Assembly: GCA_029891385.1 (NCBI GenBank)
Contig: CM057233.1
Coordinates: 49,492,063-49,556,062 of the forward strand
Direction of reading: 5' to 3'
Source: Erythroxylum novogranatense
Taxonomy: Eukaryota; Streptophyta; Magnoliopsida; Malpighiales; Erythroxylaceae
DNA length: 64,000 nucleotides
Position 1 is the stretch's first letter. Each line of letters starts with the position of its first letter. Positions 24,382 through 35,446 of this stretch are shown piece by piece. Both the position numbers and the translations under genes were made by a program. A model generated the notes under the pieces. That model was not told the DNA's origin and made no database searches. It worked only from the letters and a program-made list of their open reading frames with translations.

Positions 24382-24535
24382 CGCACGCCGCGACGTGCGA
24401 GAAAGCTGTGCACACCGTGACGTGCGTGAGGGAGCACGCCGCGACGTGCGATGTTGAGTTCGCCGCGTCGTGCGAAAAGGAGCACGCCGCGATGTGCGAG
24501 AAAATGGTGCACGCCGCGGCACACACTTGTGTGGA
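24382..24535. repeat. Spaced word array, word CACGCCGCGACGTGCGA
   Basis: Five to six copies of a GC-rich 17-bp word spaced 27, 24, 27, 21 and 27 bp apart, all multiples of three. A frame through it reads HAATCEK-like repeats, but no start, promoter or homologue supports a protein. The word differs from those of the other LTRs. Confidence 0.85.
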
Positions 24536-25440
24536 CGCCACGACGATCCCCTGTTTCCAGCAAAGAGGACTTTTGGTATGTTGGGCATATCTTTTGCTAC
24601 GGATATCCAATTGAGGAGATTTTGGATTCATTGTGGACTAGAGATAGACGGCTACAAGTTTTATGAATAAAGAAAGTTCAGAATTAGCCTCTTAGGATTC
24701 AGGAATTTAGGTGGAAGTCAGATGTAGACTATTAGTGCTTTTATTTTTACTTTGTTTTAAGCTTTTGAATATTTCCTTTGAATATTGTTTGAATGAGAAC
24801 TTGGTTTGTTATAGGAAACCAAGCCGACCTGACCCAATCGCAAGAGGAAGAACAACAGTGAGTTGGATTCTCGACGATATTAGGTGGGTAATATATTTAT
24901 AGTTGTTGTGTATATGGGCAATATGTGTATGCTTGCTTGCATGTGTGTGACACTGCTTGTGTTGAATTATAAGAAATATTGAAAATGCATTGTGATCATG
25001 ATTATGTACTGTCTTGATAGGCATTATGGCATTTTGTTGCAAGAATGAAAAGAACAAAAAGTATGAAAGCTTTGATAAAATACTTTGAGCATGAAACGAA
25101 TTGTTATGTGCTTTGTTTGGGTGAGAGAGTAACGGATCGTTAGTCACGTGCACGTCGACATATAGCCTTCTCCCGGCTACCCGCTTGAGGCCACGAGATC
25201 CTGAGAAATCGGACTCGGATAGTTTACGGTATAAACTTCGATTTATCCGGATCGTTTTACGGAACTCTCGAGCCATTTGTGTGCATTCATTATTGAATTG
25301 TTGAGCATGATGCATGATGAGTTGTTATATTGTGAATTCACATGGCATATGATTGTGAGGATTGTAAATTGATAGATGTTGACTTGTTTATGCTTGTATA
25401 TACATATATATGCTTGAATGTGTGGCTCGTTGCCAATGGT

Positions 25441-25473
25441 TATAAATGTATATGCCACTGAGCTTCGCAGCTC
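25441..25473 (+). promoter_or_regulatory. LTR core promoter: TATA box plus inverted repeat (plus solo LTR)
   Basis: TATAAA at 25441-25446, then 19 nt to GAGCT-TCGC-AGCTC (25460-25473), then ACCC, a pyrimidine tract and taggtgcag. Same layout as in the giant-LTR element. Confidence 0.6.
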
Positions 25474-25888
25474 ACCCTATTATCTCCCCCTCCTTAGGTG
25501 CAGAACGAGGCGATTGTTGATCTTGCAAGGCATCAGAAACTTCAAGCTAGTTAGGAGTTTTGTATTAAGTTAGTATTTGGTTGGCCCTCCGAGCATATCA
25601 TCATGGAGCATATTCATGTATTTTGAATTCAAACCTTGACATGTATTAAGCTATTCTTAAGGATGCTTGTTTGAATTTCCTTCGGGTTGTTATGGCATGA
25701 AGCCCCTTGGTTTATGGGGTGTTTAATTCTTAGATGGAATGCATATGTAGAATGTGTGTATGTATATGTTTGTGTGAATCGAAATTATGTATGGATGTTG
25801 GGATCGGGTCTGAAATTTTAGGGAGCTCATCGCTGGCGTAGCCCGAGGGGCTATCTCGGGAATGGGGAATCGGGACCCGGGCCCAACA

Positions 25889-26246
25889 GACGTCAATGTT
25901 GTATATGAGCAAGCATGTTGTACTTCTCTAACTCTAGCCATAGTGATGCTATTGTAAGAACATTCAGGCTTGGACCACTGTTCTAGTTTCTCAGCAGGGA
26001 ATTCGTTGGATAGGTCCTCTACTAGCTCTTTAAACCTGTTGGGTGAAAGTGAAGGCCTGACAATGGATGGCCTAGAAGGGTGTTCTTTGCTTCACCTGGC
26101 TTGTGAAACCGCAGACATAGGGATGCTAGAACTCCTCTTGCAGTATGGTGAAAATATAAATGCAGCTGATTCAAGAGGTCAGACTCCGCTGCATCATTGT
26201 ATTCTTGGAGGAAAATCTGCTTTTGCAAAACTACTACTCATGAGGT
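25889..26246 (+). pseudogene. AGD exon, 3' part: linker and ankyrin repeats
   Basis: Starts DVNVVYEQ, the natural continuation of 23746. A TAA at 25955-25957 replaces a glutamine codon. After that the frame stays open: a serine-rich linker, then ankyrin text with GCSLLHLACETAD and a second repeat with RGQTPLHHC, ending LLLMR at a donor (ag/gtaaca). Later ankyrin coding sequence was not found. Confidence 0.92.
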
Positions 26247-26248
26247 AA

Positions 26249-26864
26249 CACGTACCGATCCTTCTTGCTCTGTTTTCTTTAATTACTTGAATGCTGGTGC
26301 TCCTGTCCCTAAACCAGTATGAACAAGAAAAAACAAAAGTGGAAAATGTAATCCTACTCCTCATGAGCTATTTAACTAGGAATGCTTTGGGATCATGAAA
26401 TCCTGCTAAAGAACCTTCATAAAAGTAAGTTATTTTCTTCGTAACTTAGATAACTAATCAGAGTTTTAATCTTCTTCACCCAATGTTATATGATATGACA
26501 AACTTCTTTCATTTTAATTATGATATGTTCACCATAGATTGTGTATCTAGGCAGACTGGTGATGCTTGTCCATCTCTTTGTTCATTACTTTAAGTAGATT
26601 TGTTTGACTATTGCTTAACACATCACTAGGTTTCCCAATGAAGATGCATTTAGTTCTTGGAAGATTTTAAAAATTCTTAGAAGATTCAGCATTGTTAATT
26701 AGCCATATGAGAAACCATTCAACTCAAAAACCATTCACCAAGCCTTATTTATGAACTAATCATGACTGGACAACATTAATTTGGATGAATTGACATTAAA
26801 GCATGATATGAATTGAGAATGTCTGTTTGAAGATTTTTAGAAGTGATGTTCTTCTCTTATGTAG
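26249..26864. other. Intron-like or intergenic DNA between AGD and Listerin pieces
   Basis: No exon recognised; AT-rich. Confidence 0.4.
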
Positions 26865-27084
26865 AATGGGGCTTTGGCTGAAAATATGGAAGAGCAATTT
26901 TGAGAAGAAATTCGAAGGTGTTGAGGAATGCCCCATATGCTACACTATCATCCATACTTCAAACCATAGCCTTCCTCGTCTTGCTTGCATGACTTGCAAG
27001 CACAAGTTTCATTCTACCTGGCTATACAAGTGGTTCCCAACCTCTCACAAATCATCAAGCCCGTTATGCCAATCTCCATTATGA
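26865..27084 (+). pseudogene. Listerin (LTN1) last exon, RING domain, damaged
   Basis: LTN1 is the ribosome-quality-control E3 ligase that ubiquitinates stalled nascent chains. The exon follows an acceptor (gtag) and encodes [19 protein letters not shown], then a variant RING with SLPRLAC, KHKFH and LYKWF, ending QSPL and TGA. The zinc ligand normally in HSAC reads HSTW, and the CPLC pair reads SPLC, so two ligands are lost. A frameshift separates NGALAE at the exon start from IWKSNF. Only this final exon is present, so it is a displaced fragment. Confidence 0.9.
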
Positions 27085-29380
27085 TACACTTCAATGATCA
27101 ACATGGTCCATCCTAAAGCCTTAAAGTCACAGCAGCAACTACAGTGCAGAACTTTAAGAGATTACCTATTGCCATAGCCTCAGTTGCTTGCTGCAGCATA
27201 TTGTCGTGGCTAAGGCCTTTGGCTATGTGATCATTGGCAGAAGTGATGACAATACATCGCACACTGGTGATGCAACATTTTGCCTAGTTGACTGAAGGCA
27301 ATGACACACTAGCCCTAAACTCCCAACGAGACTCTAGAAGGCAATAGGAATGAAGATTTATGGTACATGAAATTTGGAAGCAAAAAAGTCAATATGACGA
27401 TGCTATGTAATCAATAGTTAGTATGTACATAAAATTTTAATGATAATTTTCTGTTGCTTACTGGCGTTAATAAATAGTTCTAGAATTTATGTCCTGAACT
27501 AGTTATTTTCAAGGTTTATTATGTTTTAGTCGATCATGTTTCCTTCTGAATCAATACTTGTAGAATATGTAATCGCTTATGATATTAAAATCTGCATTGA
27601 AAATGTCTCGAGTTGTTGATAAACTTGATTCAAGCATTACAGGCGTTGAAGTTAACAGGGATTAGAATGCTTTGAATGGTTATCCATACGTGCACATATG
27701 TCAACATGACCATTTGAAAGTATTATTAGATGGAACAACTATAACATGTGTTAATAATATAGAGTGCATACTCGTGGTACAAGAATTCTTTGTTCTAGCA
27801 AGTCTACAACATCCATGAAAATGCTATTGATTTATTCTAGCGCCAAAACTGCCTGCATCATCCTGAGGATAAAAAATTGCAGTTTTCCAATCTTAAATTG
27901 AGGAAAGAACGCAATTTGCCAAATCGGCATTTGGGGATTCTTGAAGAACATGAAGTGCAAGGTGGATGAAAAGTACATGACCACAGAACATGTGAACTCA
28001 ACTGGTGAAACAAAGAAGTCATCTTGAAAAGGTCATCAGATAAGAGGAACTTGGCTTTATAAATGTGTCAGAGCAAACAAACTGATACTAGGCTTTATAA
28101 ATGTGTCAATAGATAATTCTTAGAGGAGAGATATAAAGAAACAGATGAAGGGATGGGAAAATTGGCAAAAGCAACTTCCTTTCACTACAAGAAATCAAGA
28201 AATAAAGGGGACAAAAAACATGCAAGAAAATGAAAACACAAGAGAAAGTTAAACTTCTCATTTGACATTTCTTGCATTTTAAAATTGCAGAAACTTGGTA
28301 AATTATTGTCTCCATATATTCTATACTAATAAATGAAGGAAAGGAGTGGCAAGGGCATGGGAAGGTAGTAAAAATGGAACAAACTGAAAATGCAACATAA
28401 TCAAGAATAGTTTGATTGTAAATGTCCTTCTCAGAAGTCGTGGAAATGCATAATAGTATCGTCAAGGTTCATCTAAGATGATTCCTGCAGCATTCTTACT
28501 CTTTAAAGTCTTTCAAATTTGACTTTCATGGATTCCTCACATCGATGATCTCACTGTAGATTTAACACCTGAAACAAATTGTCACAAATCAAAATTGTTG
28601 GTGACAAAGAAAAGTTGAGGCATTGACACGTGTTGCAAGGGAACAAAGAAGCATAATCATCTAGTTATTCATACCTCCTACTGTTGTTCAAGCTTATAAG
28701 CCATCGGAATACTCAAATTTAAGGCATCATGAAACATTGCATCCAATGCAGTTAACTCTTTGTTTATTTACCACAACAAGAATATTGTTGTTCCTACAAC
28801 TCTTTTCTGTGTGAGAGGTTAAATAATAGCTTAGATTATAATGCCGCAATATAAAATGGATAATTTCCCAATTCTAGTAGTCCTTAGGATTTTAACATAA
28901 TACAAACCCCAAAAAAATACAATTCAACAAATTAAACACAAAAATCCAAAGTACTAGGCTTGCAGTTTTTGATAGAAGAAGAAGATAAACGGTTTTAGAG
29001 GCCATAAGGAGAAGACGAAGAACGGAGCAAGTTAGCAAAAGCCGATCATCTATTAGAGTAAGATCTAATAAATATGGATGGAAAGATTTGAGAGCGAGAG
29101 CGGGAAGCAAAATCAAAAGAAGGATGAGTCATTGGCTTGGGTTAGACGAGCGTCAAGCCAAGACGTTGTTTAGTTAAAACGAAAACGTCGACATTTTCGT
29201 TTTATTTAAACCAACGTCCCTCTTTCTAGCTTCTCGCCTAAGCCATTTTGCTTCCCGCTTTTCTTCTTCCATCAACGACTCAAGTACGGTTTGCAACTAT
29301 TTGCCAATAATAGCAGAATCTCGATTTTCATCAGTGAAAACCCACATGTTCTCTGGTTCTCTGTAAGTTGTTCTTTTTTT
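27085..29380. other. No recognised gene
   Basis: Short frames only. The stretch 29097-29215 shares short blocks (gcgggaagcaaaatcaaa, tttatttaaaccaac, aaaacgtcgac) with the region upstream of the AGD start at 44987-45070, in a different order. Confidence 0.4.
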
Positions 29381-29394
29381 CTGGAGAGCTGACC

Positions 29395-29435
29395 ATTTTT
29401 GCTCAATTGCTTGAAGCTGCCCAGGCTGTTAGAAT
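29395..29435 (+). pseudogene. IST1-like exon remnant
   Basis: Encodes AQLLEAAQAVRI, close to the IST1 motif (I)AQLLE-G-QEATARIR with about three codons lost and the donor changed. The next IST1 exon follows at 30182, in the right order and strand. The match alone is short, so confidence rests on the neighbour. Confidence 0.5.
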
Positions 29436-29676
29436 ACCGATATGCTTTTACCCACATCTCATGTCTGTTTGAGGTCTCCATTCGCAATCATGTGGAGGAA
29501 TTTACCTATGTAGGACCATGCGTTTCGGGACTAAACTCACCTTTTTTTGTTTTGGTTTTAAGAAAGTATTTGGTTGATTGATATGTCGGTAGGCCATTAA
29601 TTTGTATAAATTTCACTGGACTATCTGACTGTGAAGGGAGTGGGAATGTGCTTCATATCTTGCGTTGGGTGTATTT

Positions 29677-29990
29677 TTTTAAAAAAAAAAGTAGAACACA
29701 ATCCCATTAAAGCCGAGTAAAGATGTCTTAGTGAAATTGTAATCGCTAGTACGTGAAATAAAAGTCCAGAAAATTACCACATGAGAGTAATGATAACGTT
29801 AAGAAAATAGCAAACAACTAAAACGACAATCATTCGTTTAGGAGACTACTTGGATCTCTGTCTCTTCTTTCCGCGCTTCCTCTTCAACCTCCTCATACGC
29901 TCTTCTTCCACTTGGCTCTCATGGCTTGTCCTTGTTGATTTGATTCTAGACCCCAGCCGCTGTTTCCTTGCGAGGTTGCGCGTAATTTGT
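29677..29990 (-). pseudogene. RPL41: Processed retrocopy of ribosomal protein eL41 (RPL41)
   Basis: On the minus strand, ATG at 29922 opens MRAKWKK. After a one-base deletion the reading continues RMRRLKRKR...RQRSK and a stop at 29846: 77 nt instead of 78 for the 25-residue protein. An arginine-to-glycine and a methionine-to-lysine change are also present. A 13-bp direct repeat (GTTGGGTGTATTT, 29664-29676 and 29991-30003) flanks it, and an A-run adjoins the repeat at the 3' side. These are marks of LINE-driven retroposition. It sits between two IST1 pieces. Confidence 0.85.
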
Positions 29991-30181
29991 GTTGGGTGTA
30001 TTTGCTACCGTATTATCTTTGTATATGCACCATAGGTGTAAAATTTTTTCTTTGTTATCTCGGCGGTACGTTGTTTGCTTAAAATTATGGTCATGATATT
30101 TTGCTTTAGTTGTTCTTTGTGTTGATTGGTTCCTTGCATTGCAATTGCCCTGTTCCACATTCAACTGTTTTGTTTTTGTAG

Positions 30182-30282
30182 GTTGAGCATGTGGTTAGAG
30201 AAGAGAAGACAATGGCAGCTTATGATCTTATTGAGATATATTGTGAAGTTATAGTTGCACGTTTGCCAATGATAGAATAAAA
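30182..30282 (+). pseudogene. IST1-like exon, with premature stop
   Basis: IST1 regulates VPS4 and ESCRT-III in endosomal sorting. After a tgtag acceptor the exon encodes VEHVVREEKTMAAYDLIEI, then YCEVIVARLPMIE, the core IST1 helix. It then hits TAA where the family reads SQK, and a donor (gtaagc) follows. No downstream IST1 exon was found. Confidence 0.85.
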
Positions 30283-30968
30283 AAAGTAAGCAATTATCTG
30301 TACATCTCTAGCATGGCTTATTAAGGCTTGACATTACAGTTGCTTGACTTCATTGCTTCTCTATCGACAATTACTTTCATGCTAATCTGATTCATTTTCC
30401 GTTTTCATGACATAAGCTACTTCATTAATCTGGTCACTTGAGAGCTTGTTCTAATTCTAATTAGTTTTGTTTTTTAATTAATCTCAACAATTTCTTTTTC
30501 TGAATATCTCTTAATGTTGAACCTGCCTGTGTGAAATTTCATTCCTTGCCATCTATATTTGATTTAGAGTGTTTATTACCTTTTGTGCTGCCTTCCATAT
30601 TTGATTTAAAGGTCATTCTAAGGCCTCTGACACAATATGTACTTCATGCCATGAACCAGCTAGACATTACCCTGAAAACATCTTCATCTATATCCCAGTA
30701 AGTATAGTTACATATATTGCAATAACCAGCCCATCCGTAACAAAAAAAACATCAATATCCTAGTAACTATATTTATTCATACTGCAGTAATAGACCCATC
30801 CTTTACACCTTCAAATGGTGTATTTTCAGATGTGGTATTAAGTGCTACGTGACCTATAGTTCCCTTTCTAGTAACGTAAGTAAATACTAACTCAAACTTT
30901 TCAAGTTGAAAAACCAACCCCAAGTACTTCATTGAATATGAGCTTCATCTAAAAGAGAACGTATGTAC
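30283..30968. other. Meeting point of the plus and minus gene-fragment trains; no gene recognised
   Basis: Plus-strand fragments lie to the left and minus-strand fragments to the right. A short open stretch near 30610-30700 (+) was not recognised. Confidence 0.4.
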
Positions 30969-31425
30969 CTCTGACGGGTCCATGAGGGAGTAATATGCAT
31001 TACTTTTCTTAGGCGCAGATGTTACCAAGAATTCATAACCACATTTCCTCTCTGTCAGAACCTACTGAGTAGACACACGGTTAATCAATTAGATAAACAT
31101 GTAACACCATAATACACACAACTTATTCCAACAAACAAAAATATGCTCTTGCCTTAAAAGCATCTTTATCTGTCTTGTCATCTCCAACATAAATTGGAAG
31201 CACGTCGTTACAATTGTTTTGTCCTGAAACAGTTTTTAAATGTTAATGGCACGATATGATTTTCTCTCAACTCTGCACTATTAGCAAAATTCAAGGTAAA
31301 GTCTACTAACCTAGTGATTCTAGTAAAAATAGTGTTGACTGATCAGTGAGAACAGGAGCAGTGTGATTTGATTTAAGGTCCATTGGCTTCCGATTTATTT
31401 CAACACTTCTGTGATGTCTGAACAA
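30969..31425 (-). pseudogene. Trehalose-6-phosphate phosphatase fragment, three exons
   Basis: TPP removes phosphate from trehalose-6-phosphate (HAD fold). Minus-strand pieces in order: one ending at 31311 with STLFLLESLG, 31223-31153 with CNDVLPIYVGDDKTDKDAFK, and 31061-30969 with VLTERKCGYEFL and SNAYYSLMDPSE. The HAD signature GDDxTDEDxF is recognisable but its Glu reads Lys. The donor after 31153 is GC (aag/gcaagag), a permitted minor type. The front of the first exon is eroded and the N-terminal two thirds are absent. Confidence 0.85.
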
Positions 31426-31606
31426 AGAGAAGTTAATAGCGGAGAGCCTTCACAAAATATTGCTCTTTAGCATGGACATTGTCCTACATAGCAAAATACT
31501 GTTGAAATTGCATAGAACTATGTCTATGGAGTAGGTAACAAGAACTTCCATAATTATGATGATAGATGTATCAATATGCACCTTCGAATCAGAACAAACA
31601 AAAGAC

Positions 31607-31702
31607 TTGTTCAAGTGTATGTTGAGCAAGATCAGTTGTTGATATCATCACTCCCGCAGCAAAAGATCCCAGTTCAAGGCCAAGCCCCAGCTTATCACGA
31701 CA
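31607..31702 (-). pseudogene. KEA-type K+/H+ antiporter exon
   Basis: A single exon with consensus acceptor (tttcag) and GT donor encodes CRDKLGLGLELGSFAAGVMI, then STTDLAQHTLEQ, a well-conserved membrane segment of plant KEA4-6 antiporters. The frame is open. Neighbouring KEA exons are missing, so it is an isolated fragment. Confidence 0.85.
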
Positions 31703-32473
31703 CTGAAACATGAAAGCAATTTATAATATAGCGTCTACACTTCCAGAAAAAGCAAGTGATTGGCTGGTGGGGTGAGATTTATCTTGTATCTGATTTGGGT
31801 TCCTTGTTTTTAACAAACTAAATTCAAATTAGTCATGGTGACTGAAAAGGTTCAACTCTTCGATATACATGCTGAGTAGCATAATAAATGCATCACATAA
31901 ACAAAAGACAAATTCTGAAACAAGGCTTACCTAAGCAACAAGCAAGCAGAATGCCACTGATGCCAACTGATGTTAAGATGTACAGTATGTTTGTAATGAC
32001 AACTTCAAGTTACAGAGTATTCTTTGAGACAACAGTAGTTGACTTATTCCTCACAATAAGACGACTCCAATCTTGATCTTTCCTAAATCATTTCTACAAC
32101 ATAGGGCACTCTTATTACTGGAAGTTGCTCTGGTGACCTTCTGTGTGTAAGGCGTATAGCAGAACTAGTACAATTGCCATCATCAGGTTTGCGATCGTAA
32201 TAATGATAAAACTTTCAAATGGCCTTTTTGTTGTGGTCAAATTGTAGGAATGTAGAGTGGGAAAGAAGGGTAAGACTTGGGATCTTAATATACTCTTTGG
32301 GATCTTGATATACTCTGTATAGGAGAGTTATACAGCTAGAAAGAATTGACAAGAAAGAATTGAGAATGAATTGGGTTGAGCTATCACATAATGCTTATAA
32401 ATAATAGGTTCGTTTATCAAGAATGAAGGGATGATTGATTACTTCTTTTGTGCGTTACAGATTCTATCACTTC
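31703..32473. other. No recognised exon
   Basis: Lies between the KEA and carrier fragments. A stretch near 32020-32070 (minus) could be a very eroded KEA exon (STTVVSK), too weak to call. Confidence 0.35.
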
Positions 32474-33057
32474 TCAGGATGGAACTCTCAAGCTCGATTT
32501 CATGACATCATAAACCGTAAAACCAATTGCCACAGATGGTACGACCTGAAAAGACACACGCCAAGCATTTATACAGCAGAAGACAGAAATAGAAAATTGA
32601 AAATATTTAAAATGAACAAGGAGGGATTGTTACTTTCAAGTAGTTGATGCTCAACCCAGAAAACAACTGCTTCCACCCTTGCTTTTGCAAATCAGGAGAA
32701 GTGTTTCGATTGTTCCTTTCAACACTGCATTATGGATCCCCAAAAGCCTTTGAACCTACAAAATGACTGATTTGTATTACTACCAGGTTTTTATCATTCC
32801 CGATAACCCTTGTCGTTATCAATGACATGTCATTTACTACTCCCGCAACTAGTTCAATGCAACTTACCTGCATTTGTCTTCTAACAACATCAAGAGGATA
32901 TGTGACGGTTTGACCCAATAAACCAGCAACAGACCCGCATACTAATTTCATTGCAATCTGTTCCTTTTTCTCCTCTAGAGCATGGCGTTTCATCTCCTCA
33001 TAGAAGTAAAATTTCAAGCCAGCGTAAGGAAAGATCCCATAAAGCGATGGAGTTGAC
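32474..33057 (-). pseudogene. Mitochondrial carrier (CoA/adenine-nucleotide type), C-terminal three exons
   Basis: The family exchanges cofactors across the inner mitochondrial membrane. Exons: 33057-32868 with [20 protein letters not shown] and the carrier signature [12 protein letters not shown], donor gtaagt; 32755-32634 with VQRL...QGWKQLFSGLSINYLK; 32545-32474 with VVPSVAIGFTVYDVMKSSLR and TGA. The middle exon is 122 nt and changes frame just before QKQGW. The first exon starts in degenerate text, and upstream coding exons are replaced by AGD sequence. Confidence 0.88.
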
Positions 33058-33499
33058 AATAATGTTTAGTTGTTAATAGAACCTCCCAAGAGCTCAAAGT
33101 AGGCAATTAAACAAATAAGAGCAGTAGAACTTGAAGTTAATTACAACTGAGAACTTACCTACAAACATCATTGTGGATGTGCTGACACAATATACATCTT
33201 CTAAAAGGGTAGCTACATCAGTCTTTGTGCCTTTCCTCAAAGAGAGATATTATTCACAAGCCTGTAGCATAACATGCATAACAAGCAAACAATGATAAAG
33301 GAATTAATCTTTTTAATAGATAAAGGTTCAACGGGTTAACGGTTTTAATGATTTTAACAATTTGGTTTGGGAGTTTTTTGCTCAGCTCTGAAACATTCTA
33401 AATAATACTAGGCCCTATCAAACAACTATAATTCATCATAACTGCGTACAAATGAGATCACATGGAAATACATTTTTAAGAATGAAGGGGCCAAGGTAT

Positions 33500-35429
33500 T
33501 GTAGGAAAATCCCGGGATGTACATCACATGTACAAGGTGCGGAAAACAAAAATTTTTGTCACCGACCTTCCCGGGCCGGGATCTATGTGTTTCAGATGAA
33601 GACTCAAACCCGAATAGCCAATAGAGACTATCTCAAAAGGATCCACGCAGAGATCGAAACCTAACCCACAAACCCTTCGACCGGGAATAGCTAGAAACAG
33701 TTAAAGGCTGCTAGACCTACCTCGTCCTTGAGAGCTTGGAGCACGATGGAGAGGAGCTTTGGAGGAAAGAAGATCTTGACTATCGATGAAGATGAATGAA
33801 GATGATCGTGAGAGAAGAGATTAAAACCCTTTTATTCTTCAAACTCTTCGACACACGACCATCCTCTCTTTTCTTTTTATATCACCGTAAGCCATGTGTC
33901 TTTTACAATTAAAAGACTCATTAATTGCTTAGATGACTAGCCTTTCCACGTTAGTCTCATATATATATATATATAATAAAGACAAGATGATAAGGCATTC
34001 TCCTCTCCTTCCACGTAATGCACACATATATATATATATATATATATTCTTTAATTAATTAATTATATATATATATAAAATAAATCTTTGAAGTGGTTAA
34101 ATCACACATTGATTTGGTCCTCTCTAAGGCCTACCGGGTCGTATGGGAAAACCCCTAAACCTTTTTCAAAGAAAATCGATGTCGCGATCTCATCGGGACA
34201 TATCTCGATCTCATCGGGATCCATTTAATCCGATTTCTCTCCATAATTGGAACTCACCCAATACTATTTTACTGATTCTCCAAACACTCTTACGCGTGTG
34301 ACCTTTAGGTTCCCTTTATGTTGGCCACTTAGATTAACAATTAATCTGAAGCAAGTCATGAGCGCGTCTAGCAACACATCACGACCCCGAATTGACCGGA
34401 AAGTAATTGGTTTGATGAATTCATCACGAACCGGATCACGAACCCTTCCATGTATAATTACTGGTGCAATTCGTCCTTTCACCATCCTATACCCCACTTG
34501 GTTCGAGTATGGTCAAGTGTCAACTCTCACTAGGTGAGTCTAGCCCAGTGATATTAGTTCTGTCCAGGAATCATTACTTTATATGTCCATGAAGACACTC
34601 TTCATGACATAGTTATGCTTCGGCCGAAGACTTCAAGTAATGGTCCTCCTGACAAGAGGCCAGGGTATCTCTTCTGCTATTTCAGAAGTGGTGAATCCTT
34701 TATTGGCTACTCAATTACCTTCGAATACCTCAAGTTGTACCCAATCACCACCCTATGAGCGACCTCTGGAAGGCAACAAGGAATGGAGTCAAAGCACATA
34801 ATCAATATCCAAGATATCCTTGAGTACCTCAAGTCTAAGGATACTTGCACCATTGCTATGATGAGATTATCACTGACAATTAAATAGGATATCCATGTGA
34901 TGATCTCATGGCAGGTCATCCAATGTACTTACTACCCTTAGTAAGCATCCACATGTCAAATCTAAATATCTCAATATTTACGTGTTCGAGATCCACCGCT
35001 GATCCAATCGAGGAATATGACATGTGTTAGTCTATCCGGATTAACGATGTCCAGTCTCATTAATCCTATGACTAGGGATAATTTAGATATTGACATAATT
35101 GCACATGATAGGAATCTCAGTAGTATGATCGCATCATAATTTCCTTCATGCTATGTCATATATCATGGACTTCATTAATTCGATTAAAGATCCATATCAA
35201 TTCATAAACGATGTTCATGAACATCAAATTAATGAAATATGCCTTTCTTTATTTATTCACAAAGTCTGCACACGACTTTGAATAAAACGCGCTAAAGGGA
35301 TTACCTTTAGGGCACAATATAAACAAGATCGTCCTTGCATAAGTCGACTTACCCCACGTACAAGTCGACTTATCGATCTCGAATCGTGTAAGTCGACTTA
35401 CACCATGTACAAGTCGACTTGCACTTACA
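33500..35429 (-). repeat. 3' LTR of the copia element
   Basis: 1930 bp, very similar to 40831-42776. Contains AT microsatellites (33960-34080) and, at its start on the minus strand, the AAGTCGACTT array (35341-35420). Confidence 0.93.
35341..35420. repeat. AAGTCGACTT word array in the copia 3' LTR
   Basis: Four copies of the 10-bp palindrome AAGTCGACTT in 80 bp, at the very start of the LTR on the element strand. Confidence 0.9.
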
Positions 35430-35446
35430 AATCTCCCACTGACCTA
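35430..35446 (-). promoter_or_regulatory. Copia polypurine tract
   Basis: The minus strand reads aggtcagtgggagattt directly before the 3' LTR, the usual copia form. Confidence 0.75.

Larger units (their letters stand above)
23747..25888 (+). mobile_element. Solo LTR, gypsy-like, 2.14 kb, plus orientation, inside an AGD exon
   Basis: Begins TGTTGGACCCCGAA and ends GGGCCCAACA. Flanks are GACAT (23742-23746) and GACGT (25889-25893), a 5-bp target duplication with one later change; the uninterrupted gene would read DTDVN here. No interior is present. It carries a word array (24382-24535) and a core promoter (25441-25473). Confidence 0.9.
17904..26246 (+). pseudogene. ARF GTPase-activating protein (AGD/ACAP type), C-terminal half, broken
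   Basis: AGD1-4 proteins have BAR, PH, ArfGAP and ankyrin parts, bind membranes and stimulate GTP hydrolysis by ARF. This piece keeps intron 1 and the first 12 nt of exon 2 (IQTL, 18095-18106), then jumps to ArfGAP exons: 18138-18302, 18867-18997, 19137-19191, 23610-23746 continuing at 25889-26246. BAR and PH coding parts are absent. Defects: a 15-nt in-frame loss (NTFAN missing after SLG), stops at 18957 (TAA), 23673 (TAG) and 25955 (TAA), and acceptors changed from AG to AT (before 18867) and AA (before 23610). One solo LTR lies in an intron and another inside the last exon. The identity is clear and it cannot encode a working protein. Confidence 0.9.

Noticed and set aside
24288..24631. 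Overlapping frames of 70-112 residues on both strands
   Set aside because: They arise from the GC-rich word array in a solo LTR; frames on both strands, no homologue, no expression signal.
28106..28465. 119-residue minus-strand frame as a gene
   Set aside because: No recognisable domain, start context or splice partners; low-complexity hydrophobic text in AT-rich DNA.
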